Below are positions 43,899 to 51,619 of a stretch of DNA of 64,000 nucleotides, piece after piece; position 1 is the stretch's first letter, and each line of letters starts with the position of its first letter. The DNA lies in the NCBI GenBank assembly GCA_910583615.1, contig CAJTXP010000006.1, positions 62,001 to 126,000 of the forward strand, given 5' to 3'. The stretch comes from an uncultured Lachnospiraceae bacterium. GTDB taxonomy: Bacteria > Bacillota > Clostridia > Lachnospirales > Lachnospiraceae. The notes under the pieces are model-generated. The model saw only the letters and a list, made by a program, of their open reading frames with translations. It did no database searches and was not told the DNA's origin. A program made the position numbers and the translations under genes.

Positions 43899-44300
43899 AT
43901 GAAACAGTTCAGGAAGTATTGTATTGGCATGCTGTTGCTGGCGACACTTGTTCTGGTCACAGCGTGCGGCAGAGCGAACAACGGAGCTACCACAGATAAC
44001 AATGGAGCTGCCGGAGATAACGGAACGGTAACGGACGGTGAGAACGGAACCGGCTCCGGAACCGGAACGAACGTGGACGACATTCTGTTCGATACCGACG
44101 GAGATGGCGTCTATGACCATACGGATGTGGATGGAGACGGTCTTCTGGAGGAGATCGGGAATGATTCCAACGACGTGGTGGACGATCTGATCAATGATGT
44201 GACCGGAGACGACACGATGGTAGACGGAAATGTAAACAATAACGGGACGGTAGACGGAACAGGAACCGTGGGCGACGGGGCCGGGACAGACCTGCCGTAA
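43899..44300 (+). CDS. Small acidic lipoprotein with Asp/Gly-rich repeats
   Basis: A 133-residue secreted lipoprotein. Basic head, hydrophobic h-region and lipobox LVTAC put the lipidated Cys at residue 23. The mature part is almost all Gly, Asn, Asp and Thr (GTVTDGENGTGSGTGTNVDD), with DTDGDGVYDHTDVDGDGLLE resembling calcium-binding thrombospondin-type-3 or EF-hand loops. No enzymatic domain. AAAAGGAG lies before the ATG, and a terminator follows. Confidence 0.7.
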   Translation: MKQFRKYCIGMLLLATLVLVTACGRANNGATTDNNGAAGDNGTVTDGENGTGSGTGTNVDDILFDTDGDGVYDHTDVDGDGLLEEIGNDSNDVVDDLINDVTGDDTMVDGNVNNNGTVDGTGTVGDGAGTDLP

Positions 44301-44307
44301 CAAAAAA

Positions 44308-44333
44308 CAGGGGGTGTTGTAAAACGCCCCCTG
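44308..44333 (+). terminator. Terminator of the lipoprotein gene
   Basis: CAGGGGGTGTT pairs with AACGCCCCCTG (one mismatch), followed by a T-containing tail; it lies 8 bp after the stop codon. Confidence 0.7.
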
Positions 44334-44416
44334 CCTGTGTTTTCTGGCGTTTGCATGGAATGTATAAAAGTACCGATGCCGTCTGCTGCATGGAAATTGG
44401 TACTGGAGGAGACTAT

Positions 44417-45202
44417 ATGGAATTTCGGCCATGTATTGATATACATAATGGAAAGGTAAAGCAGATCGTTGGGGGGAGCCTGAAAGATGCGGGCAGCCAG
44501 GCGGAAGAAAACTTTGTGTCGGAGCAGGATGCGGCGTTTTATGCACGGTTTTACCGGGAGAGCGGTATCCGGGGCGGACACATCATCCTGCTGAACAAAG
44601 AAGGATCGGAGTTTTACGAGGCGACGAAGAGCCAGGCGCTTCTGGCTCTTGCAGAATATCCGGGGGGCCTGCAGGTGGGGGGAGGCATCCGCGACGACAA
44701 TGCAGCAGAATATCTGGAGGCAGGGGCCAGCCATGTGATCGTCACATCCTGTGTATTCCGGGACGGAGCGGTGGACTGGGACTGTCTTCGCAGGATCAGA
44801 AAGGAGGCAGGCAGAGAACGTCTGGTGCTGGATCTGAGCTGCCGCAGAAAGGGAGAAAATTACTATATTGTGACAGACCGGTGGCAGAAATTCACAGATG
44901 TGGCGCTGTCAGCGGCCGTGCTGGACGATCTGGCCGGATATTGCGCGGAATTTCTGGTCCATGCGGTGGATGTGGAGGGAAAGGCGCGGGGGATCGAGGA
45001 GCCTCTGGTGCAGATGCTTGGGGACTGGAACGGGATTCCCGTCACCTATGCGGGCGGCGTCGGAAGTTTTGCAGATCTGAAGAAACTGAAAGAACTCGGC
45101 CGGGGGCGGCTGAATGTAACGATCGGCAGCGCGCTGGACCTGTTCGGCGGAGAAATGAATTACGAAGAGGTTGTGAAATTCGTTGCAGGATCGGCGAAAT
45201 GA
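44417..45202 (+). CDS. hisA: HisA, eukaryotic (HIS6)-type ProFAR isomerase
   Basis: A 261-residue TIM barrel catalysing the Amadori rearrangement of ProFAR to PRFAR in histidine synthesis. The sequence follows fungal and plant HIS6 rather than usual bacterial HisA: CIDIHNGKVKQIVGGSL, EENFVSEQDAAFYARFYRE, LQVGGGIRDDNAAEYLEAGA, VIVTSCVF, RLVLDLSCRRK, EFLVHAVDVEGKARGIEEPL, VTYAGGVGS. It stands outside any his operon, between the lipoprotein and hpf genes. Start ATG 44417 is preceded by GGAGGA. Confidence 0.88.
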   Translation: MEFRPCIDIHNGKVKQIVGGSLKDAGSQAEENFVSEQDAAFYARFYRESGIRGGHIILLNKEGSEFYEATKSQALLALAEYPGGLQVGGGIRDDNAAEYLEAGASHVIVTSCVFRDGAVDWDCLRRIRKEAGRERLVLDLSCRRKGENYYIVTDRWQKFTDVALSAAVLDDLAGYCAEFLVHAVDVEGKARGIEEPLVQMLGDWNGIPVTYAGGVGSFADLKKLKELGRGRLNVTIGSALDLFGGEMNYEEVVKFVAGSAK

Positions 45203-45289
45203 TGGTATGATAAAGACAGGCATCTATATGTGCGGGGGTATCGAAAAAGAAGCGCAGGGATGCAGAATAAAAAGCAAAGGAGTGGTTCT

Positions 45290-45814
45290 ATGCGTTACAT
45301 TATCAGCGGAAAAAACATTGACATTACGGACGGCCTTCGGTCGGCGGTGACGGACAAACTGAAAAAGCTGGAGCGCTATTTTACTCCTGATACGGAAGTA
45401 CATGTGACTTTGAGCGTGGAGAAGGAGCGTCAGAAGATCGAAGTGACGATTCCGGTAAAGAGGAACATTATCCGGTCAGAGCAGTCAAGTACAGACATGT
45501 ATGTGTCCATTGATCTGGTGGAGGAAGTGATCGAACGTCAGCTTCGGAAGTACAAGAACAAGCTGATAGCAAGACAGCAGGGGGGCGGAAATTTCCAGAA
45601 GGAATTTATGGAGAAGGATTCGGAGGATCAGGAGGTTAAGATCATCCGGAGCAAGAAATTTGACATCAAGCCCATGTATCCGGAGGATGCCTGCGTACAG
45701 ATGGAGCTTTTGGGACATGCCTTTTTTGCCTTTGTGAATGCAGAGACCGATGAGATCAATGTAGTGTACAGAAGAAAAGGCGGCACCTACGGAATTCTGG
45801 AACCTGATTTGTAA
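45290..45814 (+). CDS. hpf: Ribosome hibernation-promoting factor, long form
   Basis: A 174-residue protein. The N-terminal YfiA/HPF domain (1 to about 100; YIISGKNIDITDGLRSAVTD) binds the decoding centre. The C-terminal domain (about 118-174; KKFDIKPMYPEDACVQMELL, GHAFFAFVNAETDEINVVYR) drives 100S dimer formation in the long HPF of Gram-positives. AAAGGAG precedes ATG 45290. secA follows with its own promoter. Confidence 0.95.
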   Translation: MRYIISGKNIDITDGLRSAVTDKLKKLERYFTPDTEVHVTLSVEKERQKIEVTIPVKRNIIRSEQSSTDMYVSIDLVEEVIERQLRKYKNKLIARQQGGGNFQKEFMEKDSEDQEVKIIRSKKFDIKPMYPEDACVQMELLGHAFFAFVNAETDEINVVYRRKGGTYGILEPDL

Positions 45815-45847
45815 AAAATGCATAAAAATGACGGTTTGGAAACCGTG

Positions 45848-45877
45848 TATGGGATTTGACATTTGCCAAATCCCATA
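45848..45877. promoter_or_regulatory. Perfect 11-bp palindrome over the secA promoter
   Basis: TATGGGATTTG (45848-45858) and CAAATCCCATA (45867-45877) are exact inverted repeats with an 8-bp spacer. The right arm overlaps the -35 (TTGCCA) of the secA promoter. It may be an operator. As a terminator of hpf it would be poor, since the stem is AT-rich and followed only by TTTG. Confidence 0.6.
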
Positions 45878-45890
45878 TTTGTGCTATAAT
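45863..45890 (+). promoter_or_regulatory. secA promoter
   Basis: TTGCCA (45863-45868), a 16-bp spacer, and extended -10 TGCTATAAT (TATAAT at 45885-45890). Confidence 0.65.
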
Positions 45891-45945
45891 AACAGATATG
45901 TTGCCTGAAAAAGGCAGTCCATTGAACATTGGATAGGAGAATAGC

Positions 45946-48510
45946 ATGAAGATATTTGACAAACTGTTCGGGACTCACAGCGAACGGGAGCTGAAGCTGA
46001 TCAACCCGGTCATTGACCGGATTGAGGAACTGCGTCCCGCCATGCAGGCGCTTGGCGACGAGGAACTGCGGGACAAGACAAAAGAATACAGGCAGAGGCT
46101 CTCGGAAGGGACATCTCTGGACGACCTGCTTCCGGAAGCATTTGCAACGGTCCGGGAGGCGGCGAGGCGTGTATTGGGGATGGAGCATTACCGGGTGCAG
46201 CTCATCGGCGGCATGATCCTGCATCAGGGGCGTATCGCGGAGATGCGTACCGGCGAAGGAAAGACGCTGGTATCCACGCTTCCGGCTTATCTGAACGCGC
46301 TGGAAGGCAAGGGCGTCCATGTGGTCACGGTTAATGATTATCTGGCGAACCGTGACGCGGAGTGGATGGGAAAGGTACACGAGTTCCTGGGCCTGACCGT
46401 GGGCGTGGTGCTGAACAGCTCCACCAAGGAGGAGCGCCGTGCGGCATATGGCTGCGATATTACCTACATCACAAACAACGAGCTGGGTTTTGACTATCTG
46501 CGTGACAACATGGTCATCTACAAAAACCAGCTGGTGCAGAGGGATCTGCATTACGCCATTATCGATGAGATCGACTCGATCCTGATTGACGAAGCCCGCA
46601 CGCCGCTGATTATCTCCGGCCAGAGCGGCAAATCCACGAAGCTGTATGAGCTCTGCGACTATGTGGCGCATACGTTAAAACGCGGAGAAGCCAGCAAGGA
46701 ATTTTCCAAAATGGATGCCATCATGGGAGAAGAAATCGAGGAGACCGGCGATTTCATTGTCAATGAGAAGGACAAGATCGTCCATTTGACGGCGGACGGC
46801 ATTAAAAAAGTAGAACAGTATTTCAAGATCGAGAACCTGGCGGATCCGGAGAATCTGGAGATCCAGCACAATATGGAGCTGGCACTGCGCGCCAATAATC
46901 TGATGTTCCGCGATCAGGACTATGTGGTGAAAGACGACCAGATCTTCATTGTGGATGAGTTTACCGGGCGCATCATGCCGGGTCGGCGTTATTCGGACGG
47001 CCTGCATCAGGCCATTGAGGCAAAGGAGCATGTGAAGGTCAAGAGGGAGAGCAAGACGCTTGCCAACATTACTTTCCAGAACTTCTTTAACAAATATGCC
47101 AAGAAGTGCGGCATGACCGGTACGGCGCTGACGGAGGAGAAGGAGTTTCGGGCCATCTATGGTATGGATGTTATCGAGATTCCCACCAACCGTCCGGTGC
47201 AGCGTAAGGACCTGCAGGACGCGGTGTACAAGACCCGTAAGGAAAAGCTGTTTGCGGTCTGCAACGCCATCGAGGCGGCGCACGCCAAAGAGCAGCCGGT
47301 GCTGGTGGGAACAATTACCATCGAGGCGTCCGAGGAGCTGAGCCGGATGCTCACGAAGCGGGGAATCCAGCATGAGGTGCTGAATGCCAAGTTCCATGAG
47401 CGTGAGGCGGAGATCGTGGCTCTTGCAGGACAGCACGGCGCGGTGACCATCGCAACCAACATGGCGGGCCGCGGTACGGATATCCAGCTGGATGAGGAAG
47501 CAAGAGTGGCAGGCGGACTGAAGATCATCGGTACGGAGCGCCATGAGGCAAGACGGATCGACAATCAGCTTCGCGGACGTTCCGGCCGTCAGGGAGATCC
47601 GGGCGAGTCCCGTTTCTACATCTCTCTGGAGGATGATCTGATGCGTCTCTTCGGTTCCGAGCGGCTCATGAGCATGTTCAATGCTCTGGGAGTGCCGGAA
47701 AATGAAGAGATCGAGCATAAGATGCTGACGGATGCCATCGAGAAGGCACAGATGAAAATCGAACACAACAATTTCGGTATCCGTAAAAACCTGCTGGAAT
47801 ACGATCAGGTTATGAACGAGCAGCGGGAAGTGATTTATGCGGAGCGCCGCCGGGTGCTGGATGGGGAGAGCATGAGAGATTCCATCTACAAAATGCTGTC
47901 CGATATCGTAGAAAACGCAGTGGATACGTTCATCGGAGACGATCAGGAGCCGGAAGAATGGGATCTGACCGGACTCAATGAGACGCTGATACCGGTTATA
48001 CCGGTGGAAAATATCACAGCGGAACGTCTTGGCTGCAAAAATAAGGCGGAATTGAAGCACGCTCTGAAGCAGGAGGCAACCAGGCTCTATGAAGCGAAGG
48101 AGGCGGAATTCCCCAACGCGGAGCTGATCCGCGAGCTGGAACGCGTGTTCCTTCTGAAGACCATAGACAGAAAATGGATGAACCATATTGATGATATGGA
48201 GCAGCTTCGTCAGGGAATCGGCCTGCAGGCCTATGGACAGAGAGATCCGCTGGTGGAATACAAGATGAGCGGATATGAGATGTTCGAGGCTATGACCAGC
48301 AGTATTCAGGAGGACACGGTTCGCATCCTGATGCATATTCGCGTGGAAGAGAAGGCGGAGCGCGAAGAAGTAGCGAAGGTAACCGGCACCAACAAGGACG
48401 ATTCCCTTGGAAAGAAACCGGTTCAGAGAGTGGCGCAGAAGGTCTATCCCAATGACCCGTGCCCCTGCGGCAGCGGCAAAAAATACAAACAGTGCTGCGG
48501 TCGAAAATAA
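45946..48510 (+). CDS. secA: Preprotein translocase ATPase SecA
   Basis: An 854-residue motor of the Sec pathway. Walker A is MRTGEGKT (100-107), DEIDSILIDEARTPLI is the DEAD-like box, and the conserved helicase motifs GRGTDI and QLRGRSGRQGDPG follow. The C-terminal zinc-binding tail CPCGSGKKYKQCCG, which contacts SecB or ribosomes, is intact. GGAG lies before ATG 45946. Its stop codon is the start of the left target duplication of a palindromic element. Confidence 0.98.
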   Translation: MKIFDKLFGTHSERELKLINPVIDRIEELRPAMQALGDEELRDKTKEYRQRLSEGTSLDDLLPEAFATVREAARRVLGMEHYRVQLIGGMILHQGRIAEMRTGEGKTLVSTLPAYLNALEGKGVHVVTVNDYLANRDAEWMGKVHEFLGLTVGVVLNSSTKEERRAAYGCDITYITNNELGFDYLRDNMVIYKNQLVQRDLHYAIIDEIDSILIDEARTPLIISGQSGKSTKLYELCDYVAHTLKRGEASKEFSKMDAIMGEEIEETGDFIVNEKDKIVHLTADGIKKVEQYFKIENLADPENLEIQHNMELALRANNLMFRDQDYVVKDDQIFIVDEFTGRIMPGRRYSDGLHQAIEAKEHVKVKRESKTLANITFQNFFNKYAKKCGMTGTALTEEKEFRAIYGMDVIEIPTNRPVQRKDLQDAVYKTRKEKLFAVCNAIEAAHAKEQPVLVGTITIEASEELSRMLTKRGIQHEVLNAKFHEREAEIVALAGQHGAVTIATNMAGRGTDIQLDEEARVAGGLKIIGTERHEARRIDNQLRGRSGRQGDPGESRFYISLEDDLMRLFGSERLMSMFNALGVPENEEIEHKMLTDAIEKAQMKIEHNNFGIRKNLLEYDQVMNEQREVIYAERRRVLDGESMRDSIYKMLSDIVENAVDTFIGDDQEPEEWDLTGLNETLIPVIPVENITAERLGCKNKAELKHALKQEATRLYEAKEAEFPNAELIRELERVFLLKTIDRKWMNHIDDMEQLRQGIGLQAYGQRDPLVEYKMSGYEMFEAMTSSIQEDTVRILMHIRVEEKAEREEVAKVTGTNKDDSLGKKPVQRVAQKVYPNDPCPCGSGKKYKQCCGRK

Positions 48511-48515
48511 AACAG

Positions 48516-48712
48516 GTTACTTTTCACACCCACGCCGTCCGGACGCCTGCTGGGGGCAGACAAGTCTTCCAGACCCCGCTTGCGCTTAATGAAGGGACGC
48601 AGCGGTACTAAGGGCGCAAAACACGCGCCCTAAGGACCGGCGCCCTTCAATGGGTCTGGAAGACTTATCTGCCCCCACCAGGCTGAACACTGGCTGACGT
48701 GTGAAAAGTAAC
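48516..48712. repeat. MITE-like palindromic element, copy 4 (family B)
   Basis: A 197-bp element with perfect 14-bp terminal inverted repeats, GTTACTTTTCACAC / GTGTGAAAAGTAAC, flanked by a perfect 8-bp duplication TAAAACAG (48508-48515 and 48713-48720). Inner arms also pair: GGGGGCAGACAAGTCTTCCA with its counterpart near 48655-48679, and TGAAGGG...AAGGGCGC with GCGCCCT...CCCTTCA at the centre. The ends match family A but the inner sequence differs. No coding potential. Inserted 5 bp after the secA stop. Confidence 0.88.
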
Positions 48713-48720
48713 TAAAACAG

Positions 48721-48807
48721 CATATGCCCGAACAGCGCACAGATCGGTTTTCAGACACGAATGTGGATGAAAATCGATCTCCCATCCGTGAGCTGGAAGG
48801 GCATATG
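48721..48807. other. Long hairpin in the prfB leader
   Basis: CATATGCCC (48721-48729) pairs with GGGCATATG (48799-48807), CAGCGCAC approximately with GTGAGCTG, and AGATCGGTTTTCA (48741-48753) with TGAAAATCGATCT (48768-48780, one mismatch). The result is an 87-nt imperfect stem-loop ending 30 nt before the prfB GTG. It could be a leader structure, a terminator without T-tract, or another small palindromic repeat. Confidence 0.55.
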
Positions 48808-48837
48808 CGGAACTAAAATAAGAAAGAAGGTGTCGTT

Positions 48838-49954
48838 GTGGTAGAACTGGATCAGTTCAAATATACACTGAACAACTATGCACAGCCCTTGACAGAATTA
48901 AGGGATTCACTTTAACCTGGCTGGAAAGACGCTCAGGATTGAAGAACTGGAAAAAGAGATGGAGGCGCCCGGCTACTGGGATGATGTAGAGCGTTCCCAG
49001 GCGGGTATGAAGGAGTTAAACAGCCTCAAGGAAGAAAAAGAGAGTTTTGAGAGCCTGCAGGGGCAGTACGAGGATATCGAGACCCTGCTGGAGATGGGAT
49101 ATGAGGAGAATGACGCTTCCCTGATCCCGGAGATCCAGGAAGAACTGGACAGCTTTGTGGAAAAGCTGGAAGCCATGCGTATCCGGACGCTGCTGTCCGG
49201 GGAATACGACGGAAATAATGCGATCCTGAAGCTCAACGCAGGGGCCGGAGGAACGGAAAGCTGCGACTGGGCGGGCATGCTGTACCGGATGTATACCCGC
49301 TGGGCGGAGCGGAAAGGATTTTCTGTGGAAGTCCTTGACTATCTGGACGGGGATGAGGCCGGCATCAAATCGGTGACCTTCCAGGTCAACGGGGAGAATG
49401 CCTATGGCTATCTGAAGTCCGAAAAGGGTGTGCACCGCCTGGTGAGGATTTCGCCCTTCAATGCACAGGGAAAAAGACAGACGTCCTTTGTTTCTCTGGA
49501 CGTCATGCCGGATATCGAAGATGATATTGATATTGAGATCAATCCGGATGATCTGCGCGTGGACACGTATCGTTCCAGCGGCGCCGGCGGACAGCATATC
49601 AATAAGACGTCATCCGCCATCCGGATCACCCATATTCCTACGGGAATCGTGGTGCAGTGCCAGAATGAGCGGTCTCAGCACCAGAACAAGGATAAGGCCA
49701 TGCAGATGCTGAAGGCGAAGCTGTATCTTCTGGAGCAGCAGAAGCAGGCGGAGAAGCTGTCCGGCATCCGCGGGGAAGTGAGCGATATCGCCTGGGGCAA
49801 TCAGATCCGTTCCTATGTCATGCAGCCGTATACGATGGTGAAGGATCACCGGACCAGTGCGGAAGTCAGCAATGTGGACGGGGTCATGGACGGGAAGATC
49901 GATCCGTTTATCAACGCATATCTGAAATGGATCAATCTGACGCCGGAGGAGTGA
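48838..49954 (+). CDS. prfB: Peptide chain release factor 2, with programmed +1 frameshift
   Basis: A 371-residue RF2 reading UGA and UAA stops, made from joined frames 48838-48912 and 48914-49954. GTG 48838 begins VELDQFKYTLNNYAQPLTEL; the zero frame meets TAA at 48913. Slipping +1 on CTT gives NLAGKTLRIEELEKEM and the rest. SPF is the tripeptide anticodon motif (ISPFNAQGKRQTSF), and GGQ is in SSGAGGQHINKTSS. AAGAAGG precedes the GTG. A call starting at ATG 48959 would lose the first 40 residues. Followed by pheB-hom-thrH. Confidence 0.96.
48900..48916 (+). promoter_or_regulatory. Autoregulatory frameshift site of prfB
   Basis: AAGGGA (48900-48905), an internal Shine-Dalgarno-like stimulator, then CTT TAA C (48910-48916). 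When RF2 is scarce the ribosome pauses at TAA and slips +1 on CTT. Many prfB genes use TGA here; this one uses TAA, which RF1 can also read. Confidence 0.9.
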
Positions 49955-49956
49955 AA

Positions 49957-50400
49957 ATGGCGGAAAAGAGCAAATATTTTGTGATCAGGGAAAAAGCGGT
50001 GCCGGAAGTACTGCTGAAGGTCGTGGAAGCGAAACGGCTTCTGGATTCAGAGCGTGTCCCATCCGTGCAGGAAGCGGTGGACCGGGTTGGCATCAGCAGG
50101 AGTTCCTTTTACAAATATCAGAATGATATTTTTCCGTTTCATGACGAGGCGAAGGGGAAGACCGTCACCTTCGTCCTGCAGATGGAGGATGAACCGGGGC
50201 TTTTGTCTCTGGTACTGAATAGTGTGGCGGAATTCGGAGCGAATATTCTGACGATCCACCAGAGTATACCGATCAACGGCGTGGCGTCTCTGACGCTGAG
50301 CATCGAAGTGTTACCGACAACCGGAGACGTCTCTTCCATGATCCAGAAGATTGAGGAGCAGAAGGGCGTTCATTATCTTAAAATATTAGGCAGGGAGTAA
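49957..50400 (+). CDS. pheB: ACT-domain protein PheB (UPF0735)
   Basis: A 147-residue protein: N-terminal HTH-like part (PSVQEAVDRVGISRSSFYKY, about 30-49) and C-terminal ACT domain (TFVLQMEDEPGLLSLVLNSV ... LSIEVLPTTGDVSSM). The family is often next to hom or pheA and probably senses an amino acid; its exact role is unproven. The gene lies 2 bp after prfB and 6 bp before hom. GGAGGAG precedes ATG 49957. Confidence 0.85.
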   Translation: MAEKSKYFVIREKAVPEVLLKVVEAKRLLDSERVPSVQEAVDRVGISRSSFYKYQNDIFPFHDEAKGKTVTFVLQMEDEPGLLSLVLNSVAEFGANILTIHQSIPINGVASLTLSIEVLPTTGDVSSMIQKIEEQKGVHYLKILGRE

Positions 50401-50406
50401 TACCGA

Positions 50407-51603
50407 ATGATAAAAGTAGCGATTATGGGATACGGTACGGTTGGTTCCGGAGTATATGAAGTGATCCGGACCAACGAAAAGAGTATCGATAAAAAGGTGG
50501 GGCAGGAGCTTCGCATTAAATATGTACTGGATTTGAGGGAGTTTCCGGGAGATCCGGTCATGGAGGTGCTGACGCACGATTTTGAGGACATTATAGGCGA
50601 TGAGGAAGTCCGTATCGTGGCGGAGGTCATGGGCGGGCTGCATCCGGCGTATGAATTTACCAAACGCTGCCTGGAGGCGGGAAAGAGCGTATGTACCTCC
50701 AACAAGGAGCTGGTGGCGGAGCACGGCGCGGAGCTGATCCAGATCGCCAAAGAGCATCAGGTGAATTATCTGTTCGAGGCGAGCGTGGGCGGCGGCATTC
50801 CGATTATCCGTCCGCTGAATTCCTCGCTGACGGCAGATGTGATCCTGGAGGTGTCCGGCATCCTCAACGGAACGACCAACTACATGCTGACCAAGATGGA
50901 CCGGGAAGGCCTGGATTATATGGATGTGCTCAAGGAAGCGCAGGACAAAGGTTATGCGGAACTCCATCCGGAAGCGGACGTGGAGGGCTGGGACGCCTGC
51001 CGCAAGATTGCGATTCTGACCTCGCTGGCCAGCGGCAATCAGGTGGATTTCCACGATATCTATACGGAGGGGATCACGAAGATCACCTCGGAGGATTTCC
51101 TGTATGCGAAGAAGCTGAACCGTTCCATCAAGCTGCTGGCCATCAGCAGGAAGGTGGGGGATACCTACTGCGCCATGGTGAGTCCGGCGCTGGTCCACAG
51201 GGAGCACCCGCTCTATGTGGTCAATGACGTGTTTAACGCCGTTTTCGTCAAAGGCAATATGCTGGGCAATTCCATGTTCTACGGAAGCGGAGCGGGCAAG
51301 CTGCCCACAGCCAGCGCGGTGGCCGGTGATATGGTGGATGCGGCAAGGCATCTGGGTAAAATCATCACCCTGTTCTGGGAGCCGGAAAAGCTGACGCTTG
51401 CGCCCATGGAACAGATGACCAGACGGTTCTTTGTCCGGATGAAATCGGATGCGGAGCCGGAGAAGCTGTTCGGCGACGGAGAACGGATCCACGCGGGGAT
51501 CTCAGGAGAGATCGGATTTATCACGCCGGTGATGACGGAGGCGGAATATGCCGAAAAGGCGAAGGATGCCGAAATTATCAGCATGATCCGGGTGGAAGGC
51601 TAG
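50407..51603 (+). CDS. hom: Homoserine dehydrogenase
   Basis: A 398-residue enzyme reducing aspartate semialdehyde to homoserine for threonine and methionine. NAD-binding GYGTVGSGVYE starts near residue 9; catalytic-domain landmarks are FEASVGGGIPIIRPL, ILNGTTNYMLTKM, AELHPEADVEGWDACRK and YGSGAGKLPTASAV. It is shorter than the usual 430 residues: the regulatory ACT tail is reduced to about 60 residues, and the separate ACT protein PheB encoded just upstream could compensate (inference). Confidence 0.93.
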   Translation: MIKVAIMGYGTVGSGVYEVIRTNEKSIDKKVGQELRIKYVLDLREFPGDPVMEVLTHDFEDIIGDEEVRIVAEVMGGLHPAYEFTKRCLEAGKSVCTSNKELVAEHGAELIQIAKEHQVNYLFEASVGGGIPIIRPLNSSLTADVILEVSGILNGTTNYMLTKMDREGLDYMDVLKEAQDKGYAELHPEADVEGWDACRKIAILTSLASGNQVDFHDIYTEGITKITSEDFLYAKKLNRSIKLLAISRKVGDTYCAMVSPALVHREHPLYVVNDVFNAVFVKGNMLGNSMFYGSGAGKLPTASAVAGDMVDAARHLGKIITLFWEPEKLTLAPMEQMTRRFFVRMKSDAEPEKLFGDGERIHAGISGEIGFITPVMTEAEYAEKAKDAEIISMIRVEG

Positions 51604-51619
51604 AGACGGAGGCGTAAGG

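Noticed and set aside
48516..48712. Element copy 4 as an ordinary terminator of secA.
   Set aside because: At 197 bp with perfect 14-bp ends and a perfect 8-bp flanking duplication, it is a mobile element, although it may also end transcription.
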